Shown here: piece after piece, positions 1-9,265 of the stretch
How positions within the stretch are numbered: position 1 is the stretch's first letter
Layout of the letters: the number at the start of each line of letters is the position of its first letter
Assembly (NCBI GenBank): GCA_029860045.1
Contig: JAOUBY010000013.1
Coordinates: forward strand, 1 to 41,823
From: Gammaproteobacteria bacterium
Lineage (GTDB): Bacteria; Pseudomonadota; Gammaproteobacteria; UBA9214
Reading direction: 5' to 3'
DNA length: 41,823 nucleotides
Notes under the pieces: model-generated
Seen by the model: only the letters and a program-made list of their open reading frames with translations
Databases searched by the model: none
Told to the model about the DNA's origin: nothing
Made by a program: the position numbers and the translations under genes

Positions 1-22
1 TGCTCTGTTAAACTGACCGGAT

Positions 23-1258
23 ATGAATACCTTAACCGGCAAGCACATTCTGCTCGGCGTGGCCGGCGGCATCGCCGCCTACAAGAGCGCCGAGCTGGTC
101 CGCCAGTTGCGTGCGCAAGGCGCCCGCGTGCGCGTGGTGATGACTGCCGGCGCACAGGAATTCATCACCCCGCTGACCCTGCAGGCCCTGTCCGGCAATC
201 CGGTACACAGCGAACTGCTCGACCGTGATGCGGAGGCCGCGATGGGTCATATCGAGCTGGCACGCTGGGCAGATGCCCTGCTGGTGGCACCGGCAACCGC
301 GGATTTCATTGCGCGGCTCCAGCAGGGTCGCGCCGACGACCTGCTGACGGCCGTGGCACTGGCCTGCGATGCGCCAGTCGCAGTGGCGCCGGCGATGAAT
401 CGTGCCATGTGGGAGAACCCGGCAACACAGGCCAATATTACCGCCCTGAAGGCGCGCAGCATCCACGTGTTTGGCCCGGCGCCGGGCAAGCAGGCCTGTG
501 GTGAGGTTGGACCGGGGCGACTGCTGGAACCGGAACAGCTGGTAACGGCACTGACTGGCCTGTTCGAAACCGGTGCGCTGTCCGGATACCGTGTGCTGGT
601 CACGGCCGGACCCACGCGCGAGGCGATCGACCCGGTGCGCTATATCAGCAACCACAGCTCGGGCCGCATGGGTTATGCCGTGGCGCGCGCTGCCAGCGAA
701 GCCGGTGCCGAGGTGGTGCTGGTCAGTGGCCCGGTCAGCCTTGATACGCCGGAGCGGGTAACGCGCATCGATGTAATCAGTGCCGACGATATGCAGCACG
801 CGGTGCAGGAGCGGGTGGCGGATTGTGATATTTTCATCGCCGTCGCGGCGGTGGCGGATTACCGGCCCGGGCAGGTTGCTGCAAACAAGCTCAAGAAGTC
901 CGCCGACCAGATGACGCTGGTGCTGGCTCGTAATCCGGATATCCTTGCCGGGGTGGCAGCGTTGCCGGATGCGCCTTTCACGGTGGGTTTTGCCGCTGAG
1001 ACCGACGCAATCGAGGACAATGCCCGGGCCAAGCGCGTGGCCAAGTCGGTCGACATGATCGCGGCCAACCGGGTAGGCAAGGGGGCCGGCTTTGATACGC
1101 CCGACAACGCCCTGCAGGTGTACTGGCAAGGCGGTGAGCAGGTGTTGCCGCTCACCGACAAGGCAAAACTGGCGCGTCAGCTGGTGGCGCTGATCGCACA
1201 ACGTTTTCATGACAAGCACAACAAGGTGATTCGGTTTAATGCAAAAGATTCAGCTTAA
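23..1258 (+). CDS. coaBC: Bifunctional phosphopantothenoylcysteine decarboxylase / phosphopantothenate-cysteine ligase CoaBC
   Basis: This enzyme carries out two steps of coenzyme A synthesis in the cytosol: it ligates cysteine to 4'-phosphopantothenate and then decarboxylates the product with FMN. The 411-residue protein has the N-terminal CoaC flavoprotein domain (about 1-185) and the C-terminal CoaB ligase domain (about 190-405). Visible CoaC signatures are GHIELA with the catalytic His near residue 76, PAMNRAMW with the substrate-binding Asn near 126, and the flap motif ACGEVGPGR with Cys near 159. CoaB is marked by [34 protein letters not shown] and KLKK. The ATG at 23 fits the family N-terminus. 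The last 20 bases overlap dut, so the two are probably translated together. The neighbourhood coaBC-dut-algC-argB is the same as in pseudomonads. Confidence 0.97.
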   Translation: MNTLTGKHILLGVAGGIAAYKSAELVRQLRAQGARVRVVMTAGAQEFITPLTLQALSGNPVHSELLDRDAEAAMGHIELARWADALLVAPATADFIARLQQGRADDLLTAVALACDAPVAVAPAMNRAMWENPATQANITALKARSIHVFGPAPGKQACGEVGPGRLLEPEQLVTALTGLFETGALSGYRVLVTAGPTREAIDPVRYISNHSSGRMGYAVARAASEAGAEVVLVSGPVSLDTPERVTRIDVISADDMQHAVQERVADCDIFIAVAAVADYRPGQVAANKLKKSADQMTLVLARNPDILAGVAALPDAPFTVGFAAETDAIEDNARAKRVAKSVDMIAANRVGKGAGFDTPDNALQVYWQGGEQVLPLTDKAKLARQLVALIAQRFHDKHNKVIRFNAKDSA

Positions 1259-1694
1259 GATTCTCGACAAGCGCCTGGGTAATGAATTTCCGCTGCCACA
1301 CTATGCCACCGGGGGCTCGGCCGGCATGGATATGCGCGCCTGCGTGGAGGCGCCGCTGGAGATCGCCCCCGGCGAGACCCACCTGATCCCGACCGGGATG
1401 GCCATCCATGTAGAGGATGCCGGTCTTGCCGCCATCCTGTTGCCGCGTTCCGGACTGGGCCACAAGCATGGTATCGTGCTCGGCAACCTGGTCGGGCTGA
1501 TCGATTCCGACTACCAGGGGCAGGTGTTCGTATCGGTCTGGAACCGCGGTAATGAGACCTTTACCGTGAACCCGGGCGAGCGCATAGCCCAGATGGTGAT
1601 TGTGCCGGTGGTGCATGCCGACTTCGAGGTCGTGGACGAGTTTGTCGAAAGTGACCGTGGAGCCGGTGGATTTGGCCATACTGGCCGGCACTAG
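1239..1694 (+). CDS. dut: Deoxyuridine 5'-triphosphate nucleotidohydrolase (dUTPase)
   Basis: The trimeric dUTPase hydrolyses dUTP to dUMP and pyrophosphate, keeping uracil out of DNA and feeding dTMP synthesis. At 151 residues it has the usual bacterial length. All five family motifs are visible in order: [39 protein letters not shown] and the C-terminal glycine-rich [11 protein letters not shown] that closes over the nucleotide. The ATG lies inside the 3' end of coaBC (20-base overlap), which points to co-transcription and coupled translation. Nothing unusual is seen. Confidence 0.97.
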   Translation: MQKIQLKILDKRLGNEFPLPHYATGGSAGMDMRACVEAPLEIAPGETHLIPTGMAIHVEDAGLAAILLPRSGLGHKHGIVLGNLVGLIDSDYQGQVFVSVWNRGNETFTVNPGERIAQMVIVPVVHADFEVVDEFVESDRGAGGFGHTGRH

Positions 1695-1810
1695 CAGTGC
1701 TGGCAGCCAGGGTTCAATAATCTGCCCGAACCAGCCGATATCCTTTCAGTAAACCCCTGTAAAATATATGCCGCTGCATAAAGCGGCCGACCCGGAGCTG
1801 ATGGATCAGG

Positions 1811-4432
1811 ATGAAGTTCTCTTTACCCGGTATTTTGAAGCGTGACAAGGCCGCTGATGGCAAGACCGAGCCGAAGCCGGCGCCCAAGCAGACCGACAAC
1901 ATGAAGCCGGCCAGCCTGGCGCGGGTGCGCCTGCTGTTGCTGATCACCTGTGTAACTGCGATGGCCGTGCTGGGTTATTTCGTTTTCCAGCTGATGTCGC
2001 TGCACATTGCGCGCACCATGGACCACGAGAACAGTGTCACCGCTGACCTGGTGGCTGCCCGGGTGTCCACCCTGGTCAAATACTACGGCGCCAGTGTGAC
2101 GCTGCAGGCAGAGGATGCCGATATTGCGGCGTTGCTGGTGCAGGGTGATGCCGCACAACGCAGTGCGCGCGAGGAATCACTGGGTAACGTGTTCCCGGGT
2201 GCCATCAGCGTGCGCCTGCTGGAGCCGGGCCTGAACCAGACCGACATGAAGACATCGCCACCACTGAGTTATGCGGCGCTGGCACAGATGCGCGCAGCAG
2301 AAGGCGGTGCGCAGCCGCCGGCCGAAGTACACCTGTTCAATACGCCGCAGAAGCACATCAATATCGTGCGTGCCGTAATGGACCCGGCAGGTTCCGGTGC
2401 AGTCGGGCATGTCATGCTGTCGCTGTCCCACAAGGTACTGAAGGGCGTCCTCGGCGACCTGCAGAAAATCAATGGCTATATCGAGTTGCAGCAGAACGGT
2501 GCAAAGGGCCCGCCGGCGGTCATCGCCGCACAGGGTGATGTCGCTATCAAGTCCGGTGACCCCGGACAGGTCGTGCCGGTGTCCGGCAGTCGCTGGCAGC
2601 TTGCCTACTGGCCTGCCACCAGCAGCCTGGTGTATCTCGGCAAGACGGCTATCTGGGTGCTGGCTGCCGTCCTGGTCGCTGCTGCGGTGCTGGTTGTGAT
2701 GGTGATTCTGCTGTTCCGCCGTATTGTCAACGCCATTCGACTCGACGAGGTCAGCATGGTGACCCTGATGAAGGATTACCGTGATGGCCGCGTGCGCCGA
2801 AACTATCCCGGCGGTCTGGCCGAGATGAGCAGTACCCTCGAATTCATGACCCAGCTGGCGGCCACTGCACAGGATGCCGTGCAAGCCAGGAACCCGGCTG
2901 CACCGGAACAGGATGGCGATACCGCACAACAGGCGGCTGCAGAAAACCTGCCGGCAGAAGAAGACACGGGGGAGAGTGGTAGTGACAGCAAAGAACTGTC
3001 CACTCCCGGTGAAACACCGATACCGGAGGGTGGGGCGCTGGACATAGAAGACGAGAACATCGCGGTGGATGCATCGATATTCCGGGCCTATGACATTCGC
3101 GGTGTGGTAGACCAGACATTGACTGTGCCTGCCGTGCGCCTGATCGGGCGTGCCATTGGTAGCGAGGCCTTGCAGCGTGGCCGCAATACCGTGGTGGTCG
3201 GTCGTGACGGTCGCCTGTCCGGGCCGATACTGTCACAGGCATTGTGTGAAGGCATTCTTGAGACCGGTTGTAATGTGAAGGACATTGGTTGTGTCCCGAC
3301 GCCGGTACTGTATTTTGCCACCCATTACCTGGATACACAGACCGGTGTGGTAGTGACCGGCAGCCACAATCCGCCGGACTACAACGGTCTGAAGATTGTC
3401 ATCGACGGCGAGACCCTGTCGGGTGAGTCGATACAGGCACTGCGTGAACGCATCGAGGCGCAGAACTTTATATCCGGTCGGGGCAGTATCGATACCATTA
3501 ACGTGGTGCCCGATTACATCGAGCGTATCCGTGGCGACATCAGCCTGGCGCGGCCGCTCAAGGTTGTGATCGATTGCGGTAACGGCGTGGCCGGCGGGGT
3601 CGCCCCGGAACTGCTGCGCACGATCGGTTGCGAGGTTACCGAGTTGTTCTGCGAGGTGGATGGTAACTTCCCGAATCATCATCCGGACCCGAGTAAAGAG
3701 GAGAACCTCAAGGACCTGATTGCCGCAGTGGCTGCCAACCAGGCGGATATCGGTCTTGCCTTCGATGGTGACGGCGACCGGCTCGGCGTGATCAATTCCG
3801 GGGGCGATATCATCTGGCCGGACCGGGTGCTGATGCTGTATGCCATGGATATCCTGGAACGCAATCCCGGTGGCCAGATTATCTACGACGTGAAATGCAC
3901 ACGCTTCCTCGACAGCATCATCCGCGAGCATGGTGGCGAACCGCTGATGTGGAAGACCGGGCATTCCTTTATCAAGGCGAAAATCAAGGAAACTGGCGCG
4001 CTGCTTGCCGGCGAGATGAGTGGTCATATCTTTATCAAGGAGCGCTGGTACGGGTTTGATGACGGCATTTACGCGGCTGCGCGGCTGCTTGAGATTCTTT
4101 CAAAAGATGCGCGCAGCAGCAGCGAGATCTTTGCCGAGCTGCCGGACAGCGTGAATACGCCGGAGATCAATGTTGCCATGCAGGAAGGCGAGCCGCCGGT
4201 ATTCATCAAGCAGCTGCTGGAGAATGTGCACTTCGACTCGGCCACGGTTTCCACTATCGATGGCCTGCGCGCCGATTTCGAGGATGGCTGGGGCCTGGTA
4301 CGGGCCTCCAACACCACGCCGGTGCTGGTGTTACGCTTCGAGGCCGATAATGAGGATGCACTGAGTCGCATTATGGGCGAGTTCCGCCGCGTGATGCTGC
4401 AGGTCGACGCCGGGCTGACGCTGCCGTTCTGA
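1811..4432 (+). CDS. algC: Long, membrane-anchored AlgC-type phosphomannomutase/phosphoglucomutase
   Basis: The 873-residue product joins two parts. Residues about 1-410 form a bitopic membrane region: a cytoplasmic Lys/Pro-rich tail, a transmembrane helix near 37-60, an extracytoplasmic domain of about 215 residues, a second helix near 276-302, and an acidic low-complexity linker (about 355-418). Residues about 420-873 are a complete alpha-D-phosphohexomutase: phosphoserine loop VVTGSHNPPDYNG with Ser518, metal loop DGDGD at 652-656, sugar-binding GEMSGH at 734-739, and a C-terminal phosphate-binding domain. The enzyme interconverts 6-phospho and 1-phospho mannose or glucose for GDP-mannose and LPS precursors, which fits the surface-glycan genes at 28-36 kb. 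From memory, long AlgC forms with a similar N-terminal extension are annotated in pseudomonads. The role of the membrane part is unknown. A small hairpin (gccgct...agcggc, 1771-1788) lies in the leader. Confidence 0.93.
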   Translation: MKFSLPGILKRDKAADGKTEPKPAPKQTDNMKPASLARVRLLLLITCVTAMAVLGYFVFQLMSLHIARTMDHENSVTADLVAARVSTLVKYYGASVTLQAEDADIAALLVQGDAAQRSAREESLGNVFPGAISVRLLEPGLNQTDMKTSPPLSYAALAQMRAAEGGAQPPAEVHLFNTPQKHINIVRAVMDPAGSGAVGHVMLSLSHKVLKGVLGDLQKINGYIELQQNGAKGPPAVIAAQGDVAIKSGDPGQVVPVSGSRWQLAYWPATSSLVYLGKTAIWVLAAVLVAAAVLVVMVILLFRRIVNAIRLDEVSMVTLMKDYRDGRVRRNYPGGLAEMSSTLEFMTQLAATAQDAVQARNPAAPEQDGDTAQQAAAENLPAEEDTGESGSDSKELSTPGETPIPEGGALDIEDENIAVDASIFRAYDIRGVVDQTLTVPAVRLIGRAIGSEALQRGRNTVVVGRDGRLSGPILSQALCEGILETGCNVKDIGCVPTPVLYFATHYLDTQTGVVVTGSHNPPDYNGLKIVIDGETLSGESIQALRERIEAQNFISGRGSIDTINVVPDYIERIRGDISLARPLKVVIDCGNGVAGGVAPELLRTIGCEVTELFCEVDGNFPNHHPDPSKEENLKDLIAAVAANQADIGLAFDGDGDRLGVINSGGDIIWPDRVLMLYAMDILERNPGGQIIYDVKCTRFLDSIIREHGGEPLMWKTGHSFIKAKIKETGALLAGEMSGHIFIKERWYGFDDGIYAAARLLEILSKDARSSSEIFAELPDSVNTPEINVAMQEGEPPVFIKQLLENVHFDSATVSTIDGLRADFEDGWGLVRASNTTPVLVLRFEADNEDALSRIMGEFRRVMLQVDAGLTLPF

Positions 4433-4439
4433 TCCCGCG

Positions 4440-4464
4440 GGCCGGGTGTCCTTGTTACCCGGCC
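4440..4464 (+). terminator. Hairpin between algC and argB
   Basis: An 8-bp perfect stem (GGCCGGGT / ACCCGGCC) with a 9-base loop begins eight bases after the algC stop. It is followed by TGTTTCCC rather than a clean T-run, so it may be only a partial terminator or an mRNA-stabilising structure. argB starts 57 bases further on and could be reached by read-through. Confidence 0.35.
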
Positions 4465-4478
4465 TGTTTCCCGCGTAA

Positions 4479-5414
<936 letters not shown>

Positions 5415-5427
5415 GGGTGTGTGCCGG

Positions 5428-6462
5428 CTAGTTGCTGGCGGTCAGGTAGCGGTAGCGATCGATATCCTTTTTATAGCGTTGCTCCGCCTCTTCCTTTTGA
5501 TTGCGCTTCTCCCTGAGCAGGGTTTCACCCTGCCTGATATCCGTCTTCACGTCTTTTATCTTACTGACCAGTGTGCGCGGAGGTGATTCGTCCCTGGCCT
5601 CGTATGCGCCGGCATCGCTCGACAATTCGGTTAGCCGCTTTTGCAGTTTATCGACCATCTCGAATGCCTTGCCGATCTCGTTTTCAAGTGCTTCCAGTTC
5701 TTCGTTGCGCGCAAACAGCAGGTCTTTCTCGCTGGAATATGCCGTCAGCAGCGTGCGGTCCAGGTCGTCCAGCTCGAGATCGGGGTTTTCCATTGCCAGT
5801 TCCAGCGCGCTCTTGCGTGGTTTTTTCTCGTCTGCCGGGTCAGTTGTCAGTTCCTCGTAACGGGCGATGTCATGTTCGAACTGCTGCTTGATCACAACAA
5901 TCTCGGCTTCCTTGTCTTTCGCAAACTGGGTGTTATGGACAACCTGGTCGCGCAGGTTCTGGATCTGCTGCTGCAGCCGGGCCGGCAGTTTCTTGCCGCT
6001 GCGTTCGTAACCGGCTGCGTCCTCGGTCAGGATGGCCAGTCGTTCCTGCATTGACTTGATGCGGCTATGGGTGAGCTGGACCAGGGATTCCACCATGGAA
6101 ATTTTGCCCTGCTGGGCGTTCAGCATGTCTTCCTTGTTGGCATAGCTGGCCAGCAGACTGCGATCATGAATGGCACGCTTCCTGGCGCGCTTACGTTTCT
6201 TTTCCTCCAGCTCGGCAAGGCGTTTTGCCTCGGCCTTTTCTTCCGCTGTCTTTGGGGCGCTGTATACTTTCACCACGCGGCCCCGCTCGTTGATTTCCTT
6301 GCGTTCCTGTTGCGAGGCCTCCGGTGGCACCTGGCTGCTGTACTGGACGTTGCCGTCGGCATCCACCCACTTGTAAAGGCGCTCGGCCACGGCAGAAGTG
6401 GAAGCGGCCAGACACAGGGCCGGCAACAGGATCAGGGAACATGTTTTGCAGGTTATCTTCAT
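5428..6462 (-). CDS. Periplasmic DUF4124 protein with duplicated coiled-coil module
   Basis: This 344-residue protein starts with a clear Sec signal peptide (MKITC..., hydrophobic core 9-20, probable cleavage after STSAVA at 26). Next comes a DUF4124 domain (about 27-47) with the diagnostic YKWVDADGNVQYSS. The rest is highly charged and helical, very likely coiled coil. Within it I see two 107-residue copies of the same module, residues 100-206 and 235-341, that align without gaps: both begin DR(S/T)LL..Y and end D(I)xRYxxLT, with a conserved DAxxYE in the middle. The open frame extends 26 codons upstream, but the ATG at 6462 directly precedes the signal peptide. Function is unknown; DUF4124 proteins are usually thought to act in the periplasm or envelope. 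It is divergently arranged with the TauE/SafE gene. Confidence 0.85.
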   Translation of the reverse strand: MKITCKTCSLILLPALCLAASTSAVAERLYKWVDADGNVQYSSQVPPEASQQERKEINERGRVVKVYSAPKTAEEKAEAKRLAELEEKKRKRARKRAIHDRSLLASYANKEDMLNAQQGKISMVESLVQLTHSRIKSMQERLAILTEDAAGYERSGKKLPARLQQQIQNLRDQVVHNTQFAKDKEAEIVVIKQQFEHDIARYEELTTDPADEKKPRKSALELAMENPDLELDDLDRTLLTAYSSEKDLLFARNEELEALENEIGKAFEMVDKLQKRLTELSSDAGAYEARDESPPRTLVSKIKDVKTDIRQGETLLREKRNQKEEAEQRYKKDIDRYRYLTASN

Positions 6463-6510
6463 AATTTGTCGTGTTACTGAACGGTTTCCAGTGGTGGTGC
6501 CCGGGGGCAA

Positions 6511-6516
6511 TATAAT
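6511..6516 (+). promoter_or_regulatory. Perfect -10 hexamer upstream of the TauE/SafE gene
   Basis: TATAAT occurs 25 bases before the GTG start at 6541. The best -35 candidate, TTTCCA at 6485, is 20 bases away, so only the -10 is convincing. It lies in the divergent gap shared with the DUF4124 gene. Confidence 0.35.
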
Positions 6517-6540
6517 GCGGATGGAAAACCGGAGAATCAT

Positions 6541-7296
6541 GTGAACGGCACGGACCAGCTCATCCTTTTCCTCGTCTCCCTGGTGGCCAACGTTTTTTCG
6601 GCCTTTTCGGGCGGCGGGGCGGGGCTGATCCAGCTACCGGTGCTCATCTTCCTCGGCCTTCCATTCGCCATCGCGCTGGCAACCCACAAAGTAGCCAGCG
6701 TCGCCTTGGGTATCGGCGCTACCGTGAGACACTTGAGGGAGGAACCGCTGGAGCGGCGCCTGGCGCTGACCATCCTCGCTTTCGGGCTGCCGGGGGTGGT
6801 GCTGGGGGCGAATATCATTCTCGGAGTGCCGGAACGCATGGCGGAAATCGCCCTGGGGCTGCTCACGGCCGGTCTGGGCGTCTATTCCTGGCTGCACCCG
6901 AGCCTGGGTCAGGCCGCGGTACCGGTCAACCGCACCCGCCAGGGCAAGTTGCTGGGCGGGCTGGTGCTGTTTGCGGTCGGCGTGCTGAATGGCTCACTGA
7001 CCTCCGGGACGGGGCTGTTCGTGACCCTGTGGCTGGTGCGCTGGTTCGGTCTCGATTACCGCCGCGCTATTGCCTACACACTGATCCTGGTCGGCGTGTT
7101 CTGGAACGGCAGCGGAGCGCTGACACTGGGTATCCTTGGCGAAATCCGCTGGTCCTGGCTGCCGGCCCTGCTGCTCGGTTCATTGCTGGGTGGCTATCTT
7201 GGTGCACACCTGGCGATCAGGTCGGGTAACCGCTGGATCAAGCGGGCGTTCGAGATCGTGACCCTGCTGGTGGGGGTGAAGCTGATTGTCGGATGA
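6541..7296 (+). CDS. TauE/SafE family membrane permease
   Basis: A 251-residue polytopic membrane protein with about seven or eight hydrophobic segments. Typical features of the TauE/SafE (DUF81) family are the glycine-rich first helix region FSAFSGGGAGLIQLPVL, the repeat of that pattern in the second half (GVLNGSLTSGTGLFVTL), and a Gly-rich C-terminal helix LLGGYLGAHLA. Family members export sulfite, sulfoacetate or related organosulfur anions, but substrates cannot be read from the sequence. Translation probably starts at GTG 6541, with GGAG six bases upstream; an ATG two bases earlier hits a stop at once. It converges on pyrE, with a REP pair between them. Confidence 0.85.
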   Translation: MNGTDQLILFLVSLVANVFSAFSGGGAGLIQLPVLIFLGLPFAIALATHKVASVALGIGATVRHLREEPLERRLALTILAFGLPGVVLGANIILGVPERMAEIALGLLTAGLGVYSWLHPSLGQAAVPVNRTRQGKLLGGLVLFAVGVLNGSLTSGTGLFVTLWLVRWFGLDYRRAIAYTLILVGVFWNGSGALTLGILGEIRWSWLPALLLGSLLGGYLGAHLAIRSGNRWIKRAFEIVTLLVGVKLIVG

Positions 7297-7355
7297 AAAT
7301 TCGCGCAGATACACTAAGAAACTAATTTCTGCACAAGCACGGTGCATCTATTGTT

Positions 7356-7421
7356 GTAGGAGCGCTTTGCAAGCGCGATGTTTCTTGTCGAAAAAAGATC
7401 GCGCTTGCAAAGCGCTCCTAC
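7356..7421. repeat. REP-type inverted pair, locus 1 (T/A stem variant)
   Basis: Two palindromic units in opposite orientation, 7356-7379 and 7398-7421, separated by 18 bases. Each starts (reading outward from the pair) with GTAG and has the stem GCGC-T-TTGCA-A-GCGC. Both units differ from those at the other three loci by a paired C-to-T and G-to-A change, so the stem remains complementary. The GTAG tetranucleotide next to a palindrome is the hallmark of REP elements mobilised by TnpA-REP (RAYT) enzymes; no such gene is in the window. It sits between the convergent TauE/SafE and pyrE genes and may serve as a bidirectional transcription or RNA-decay barrier. Confidence 0.85.
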
Positions 7422-7447
7422 AGGCATGTCTGCGCTTGTAGGTGTAG

Positions 7448-8089
7448 TTAGACCCCGTATTGCTCCCGGTACGCCCTGATCTTCGTGACATCTTCACCGC
7501 GATCTGGCTGCGCCTCCAGGTATTCCAGCAGGTGCTCCAGCTTCACGATACTGACCACAGTGATACCGAGTGACTGTTCGACTTCCTGGATGGCCGAGCG
7601 CTGGTCGCGGCCACGCTCCTGGCGGTCCAGTGCGATCACCACACCGGCCAGGCTGGCACCGGCTGCCTGGATGATCTCGACCGATTCACGGATGGCGGTA
7701 CCGGCGGTGATCACGTCGTCGATGACCAGGATCCTGCCGTCCAGTCCGGCGCCCACCAGGTTGCCGCCCTCGCCGTGGTCCTTGGCCTCCTTGCGGTTGA
7801 AACACCAGGGCACATTACGCTGGTGATGGTCCGCCAGCGCGATGCTGGCGGCGGCGGCCAGCGGGATGCCCTTGTAGGCCGGGCCGAACAGCACGTCAAA
7901 GTCTATGGCGCTGTCGGTAATGGCCTGTGCGTAGCAGCGGCCGAGGCGGGCGAGGTGTTCGCCGGTGTTGAACAGCCCGGCGTTGAAGAAATAAGGGCTG
8001 GTCCTGCCGGATTTGAGGGTGAAGCCGCCGAAGCGCAGCACGCCAGCGCTGATCGCAAAGTCGATGAAATCGTGTTGGTAGTCTTTCAT
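7448..8089 (-). CDS. pyrE: Orotate phosphoribosyltransferase
   Basis: PyrE transfers the phosphoribosyl group from PRPP to orotate, making OMP in pyrimidine synthesis. The 213-residue protein has the PRPP-binding motif [17 protein letters not shown], the catalytic flexible loop [11 protein letters not shown], and the N-terminal hood ending [19 protein letters not shown], all in the expected order. The length equals the family norm. The gene is divergent from the exonuclease III gene with 68 bases between their starts, the same arrangement as pyrE-crc in Pseudomonas. A PyrK-like subunit is encoded at 18.5 kb, but not next to it. Confidence 0.97.
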   Translation of the reverse strand: MKDYQHDFIDFAISAGVLRFGGFTLKSGRTSPYFFNAGLFNTGEHLARLGRCYAQAITDSAIDFDVLFGPAYKGIPLAAAASIALADHHQRNVPWCFNRKEAKDHGEGGNLVGAGLDGRILVIDDVITAGTAIRESVEIIQAAGASLAGVVIALDRQERGRDQRSAIQEVEQSLGITVVSIVKLEHLLEYLEAQPDRGEDVTKIRAYREQYGV

Positions 8090-8157
8090 TGCTGTGGTGG
8101 TCGTTATGGCGTATCAGGGCCGTTATCATACACACCCTTTCAGCACGGTGAATAATA

Positions 8158-8937
8158 ATGCGCATCATCACGGTCAACGTAAACGGTATCCGCGCGGCAG
8201 CGCGCAAGGGTTTTTTCCAGTGGATGGCCCGGCAGCAGGCGGACGTGGTCTGTATCCAGGAAACCAAGGCCCAGGTTCACCAGCTGGAGGACCCGGTATT
8301 CCATCCGCGTGGCTGGCATGCGTACTTCCACGATGCGGAAAAGAAGGGCTACAGCGGGGTCGCGATCTATAGCCGACACCGCCCCGACAAGGTCATCACC
8401 GGGCTGGGCTGGCCGGACATGGATGCGGAGGGGCGTTATATCGAGGCGCGTTACGGCTCGCTGAGCGTGGTGTCGCTGTACCTGCCGTCCGGGTCATCCA
8501 GCGAGGAGCGGCAGCAGGTCAAGTTCAGTTTCCTGGAACGCTTCATGCCCTGGCTGCGCACGCTCAGGCGCAAGCGGCGCCAGTACATCCTGTGCGGTGA
8601 CTGGAATATCGCGCACAAGGAGATCGATCTGAAGAACTGGCGCGGCAATCGCAAGAATTCCGGTTTCCTGCCCGAGGAGCGTGCCTGGATGGACGAGCTG
8701 TTCGGCGCGGCCGGTTTCGTGGATACCTTCCGTGCGGTCAACCAGAAAGAGGACCAGTACACCTGGTGGTCGAACCGCGGACAGGCCTGGGCAAAGAACG
8801 TCGGTTGGCGTATCGACTACCAGGTGGCAACGCCGGGGATTGCGGAGGCCGTGCGCTCAGCGCGCATCTACAAGGACAAGCGCTTCTCCGATCATGCGCC
8901 GCTGATCATGGATTATGAGTACAAGTTACAGGGGTAA
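8158..8937 (+). CDS. xthA: Exonuclease III family DNA repair nuclease at the crc position
   Basis: A 259-residue endonuclease/exonuclease/phosphatase-fold protein. Exonuclease III removes 3' blocks and cuts at abasic sites during base-excision repair. The active-site set is complete: Asn in VNVNG (near 9), Glu35 in IQETKA, Tyr108, Asp148 and Asn150 in CGDWNIAH, and the C-terminal pair Asp245-His246 in FSDHAP. The C-terminal half has GWRIDYQVATPGI. Length, position next to pyrE and several stretches (RRKRRQYI, LPEERAWMDE, GWRIDYQV) resemble Pseudomonas Crc, an Hfq partner that has lost these catalytic residues. I therefore call it a catalytically competent nuclease related to the ancestor of Crc rather than Crc itself. 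Confidence 0.9.
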   Translation: MRIITVNVNGIRAAARKGFFQWMARQQADVVCIQETKAQVHQLEDPVFHPRGWHAYFHDAEKKGYSGVAIYSRHRPDKVITGLGWPDMDAEGRYIEARYGSLSVVSLYLPSGSSSEERQQVKFSFLERFMPWLRTLRRKRRQYILCGDWNIAHKEIDLKNWRGNRKNSGFLPEERAWMDELFGAAGFVDTFRAVNQKEDQYTWWSNRGQAWAKNVGWRIDYQVATPGIAEAVRSARIYKDKRFSDHAPLIMDYEYKLQG

Positions 8938-9003
8938 ATATCTTGCACCAAGCCGCAGAGAAAAGAATGCCATAGAGGGCACAGAGACAAAAATAACCAC
9001 GTC

Positions 9004-9023
9004 GTTCCCGCGAAGGCGGGAAC
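9004..9023. repeat. Short palindromic hairpin repeat after xthA
   Basis: GTTCCCGC-GAAG-GCGGGAAC is an 8-bp perfect stem with a four-base loop. The CGTTCCCGCGAAGGCGGGAACCC pattern closely resembles a dispersed intergenic repeat found widely in proteobacteria. Only one copy occurs here. It may end the xthA transcript, though there is no T-run. Confidence 0.6.
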
Positions 9024-9190
9024 CCAGCCTTAAACTATCTGACCGACCATCAGCCACTTGCCTTTCAAAACGACCACTTATTCGCCTAACGGTGACTTTG
9101 GGCGGCCATATTATTTTTGTATAAACAGTAAGATACGTCCAGCCTGCGCTGTATAACCACTTTCATGAAGTTTCGCGGTCTTGTATTTGC

Positions 9191-9265
9191 CGGATCCGAC
9201 ACAAAGTTCCTTGTGTATGACAGAATGGATGTATAACATACACAAAGTGTTTTGTGTCGGATCCG
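9191..9265. promoter_or_regulatory. Double-palindrome operator and promoter region of the Fic gene
   Basis: Two 29-base arms, 9191-9219 and 9237-9265, are inverted copies of each other with 25 of 29 positions identical. Each arm itself contains an 18-bp palindrome: ACACAAAGTTCCTTGTGT (9199-9216) and ACACAAAGTGTTTTGTGT (9240-9257). Read in the same direction, the two match at 15 of 18 bases and differ only in the central spacer, as expected for binding sites of a dimeric regulator. Their centres are 41 bp apart, close to four helical turns. A -10-like TATAAC (9232-9237) lies between them with TTGTGT as a possible -35. The GGGA ribosome-binding sequence begins at the edge of the right arm, 10 bases before the ATG. 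Confidence 0.75.

Noticed and set aside
1811-4432. AlgC N-terminal extension as a frameshift or assembly artefact
   Set aside because: The frame is continuous, with coherent membrane helices and a linker, and long AlgC forms are known in pseudomonads.
7356-7421. CRISPR repeat
   Set aside because: Units alternate in orientation with only two or three per site and no unique spacers of constant length; they are REP elements.
8158-8937. Naming the nuclease Crc
   Set aside because: Position and length match, but Crc has lost the catalytic Glu, Asp and Asn that are all present here.
8940-9000. tRNA or small RNA in the region after xthA
   Set aside because: No cloverleaf or promoter-terminator pair can be drawn; only degenerate intergenic repeat-like sequence is seen.
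9191-9265. MITE or insertion-sequence end
   Set aside because: The arms are symmetric to each other and each is itself a spacer-type palindrome; there is no flanking target-site duplication and only 17 bases between arms, so an operator fits better.
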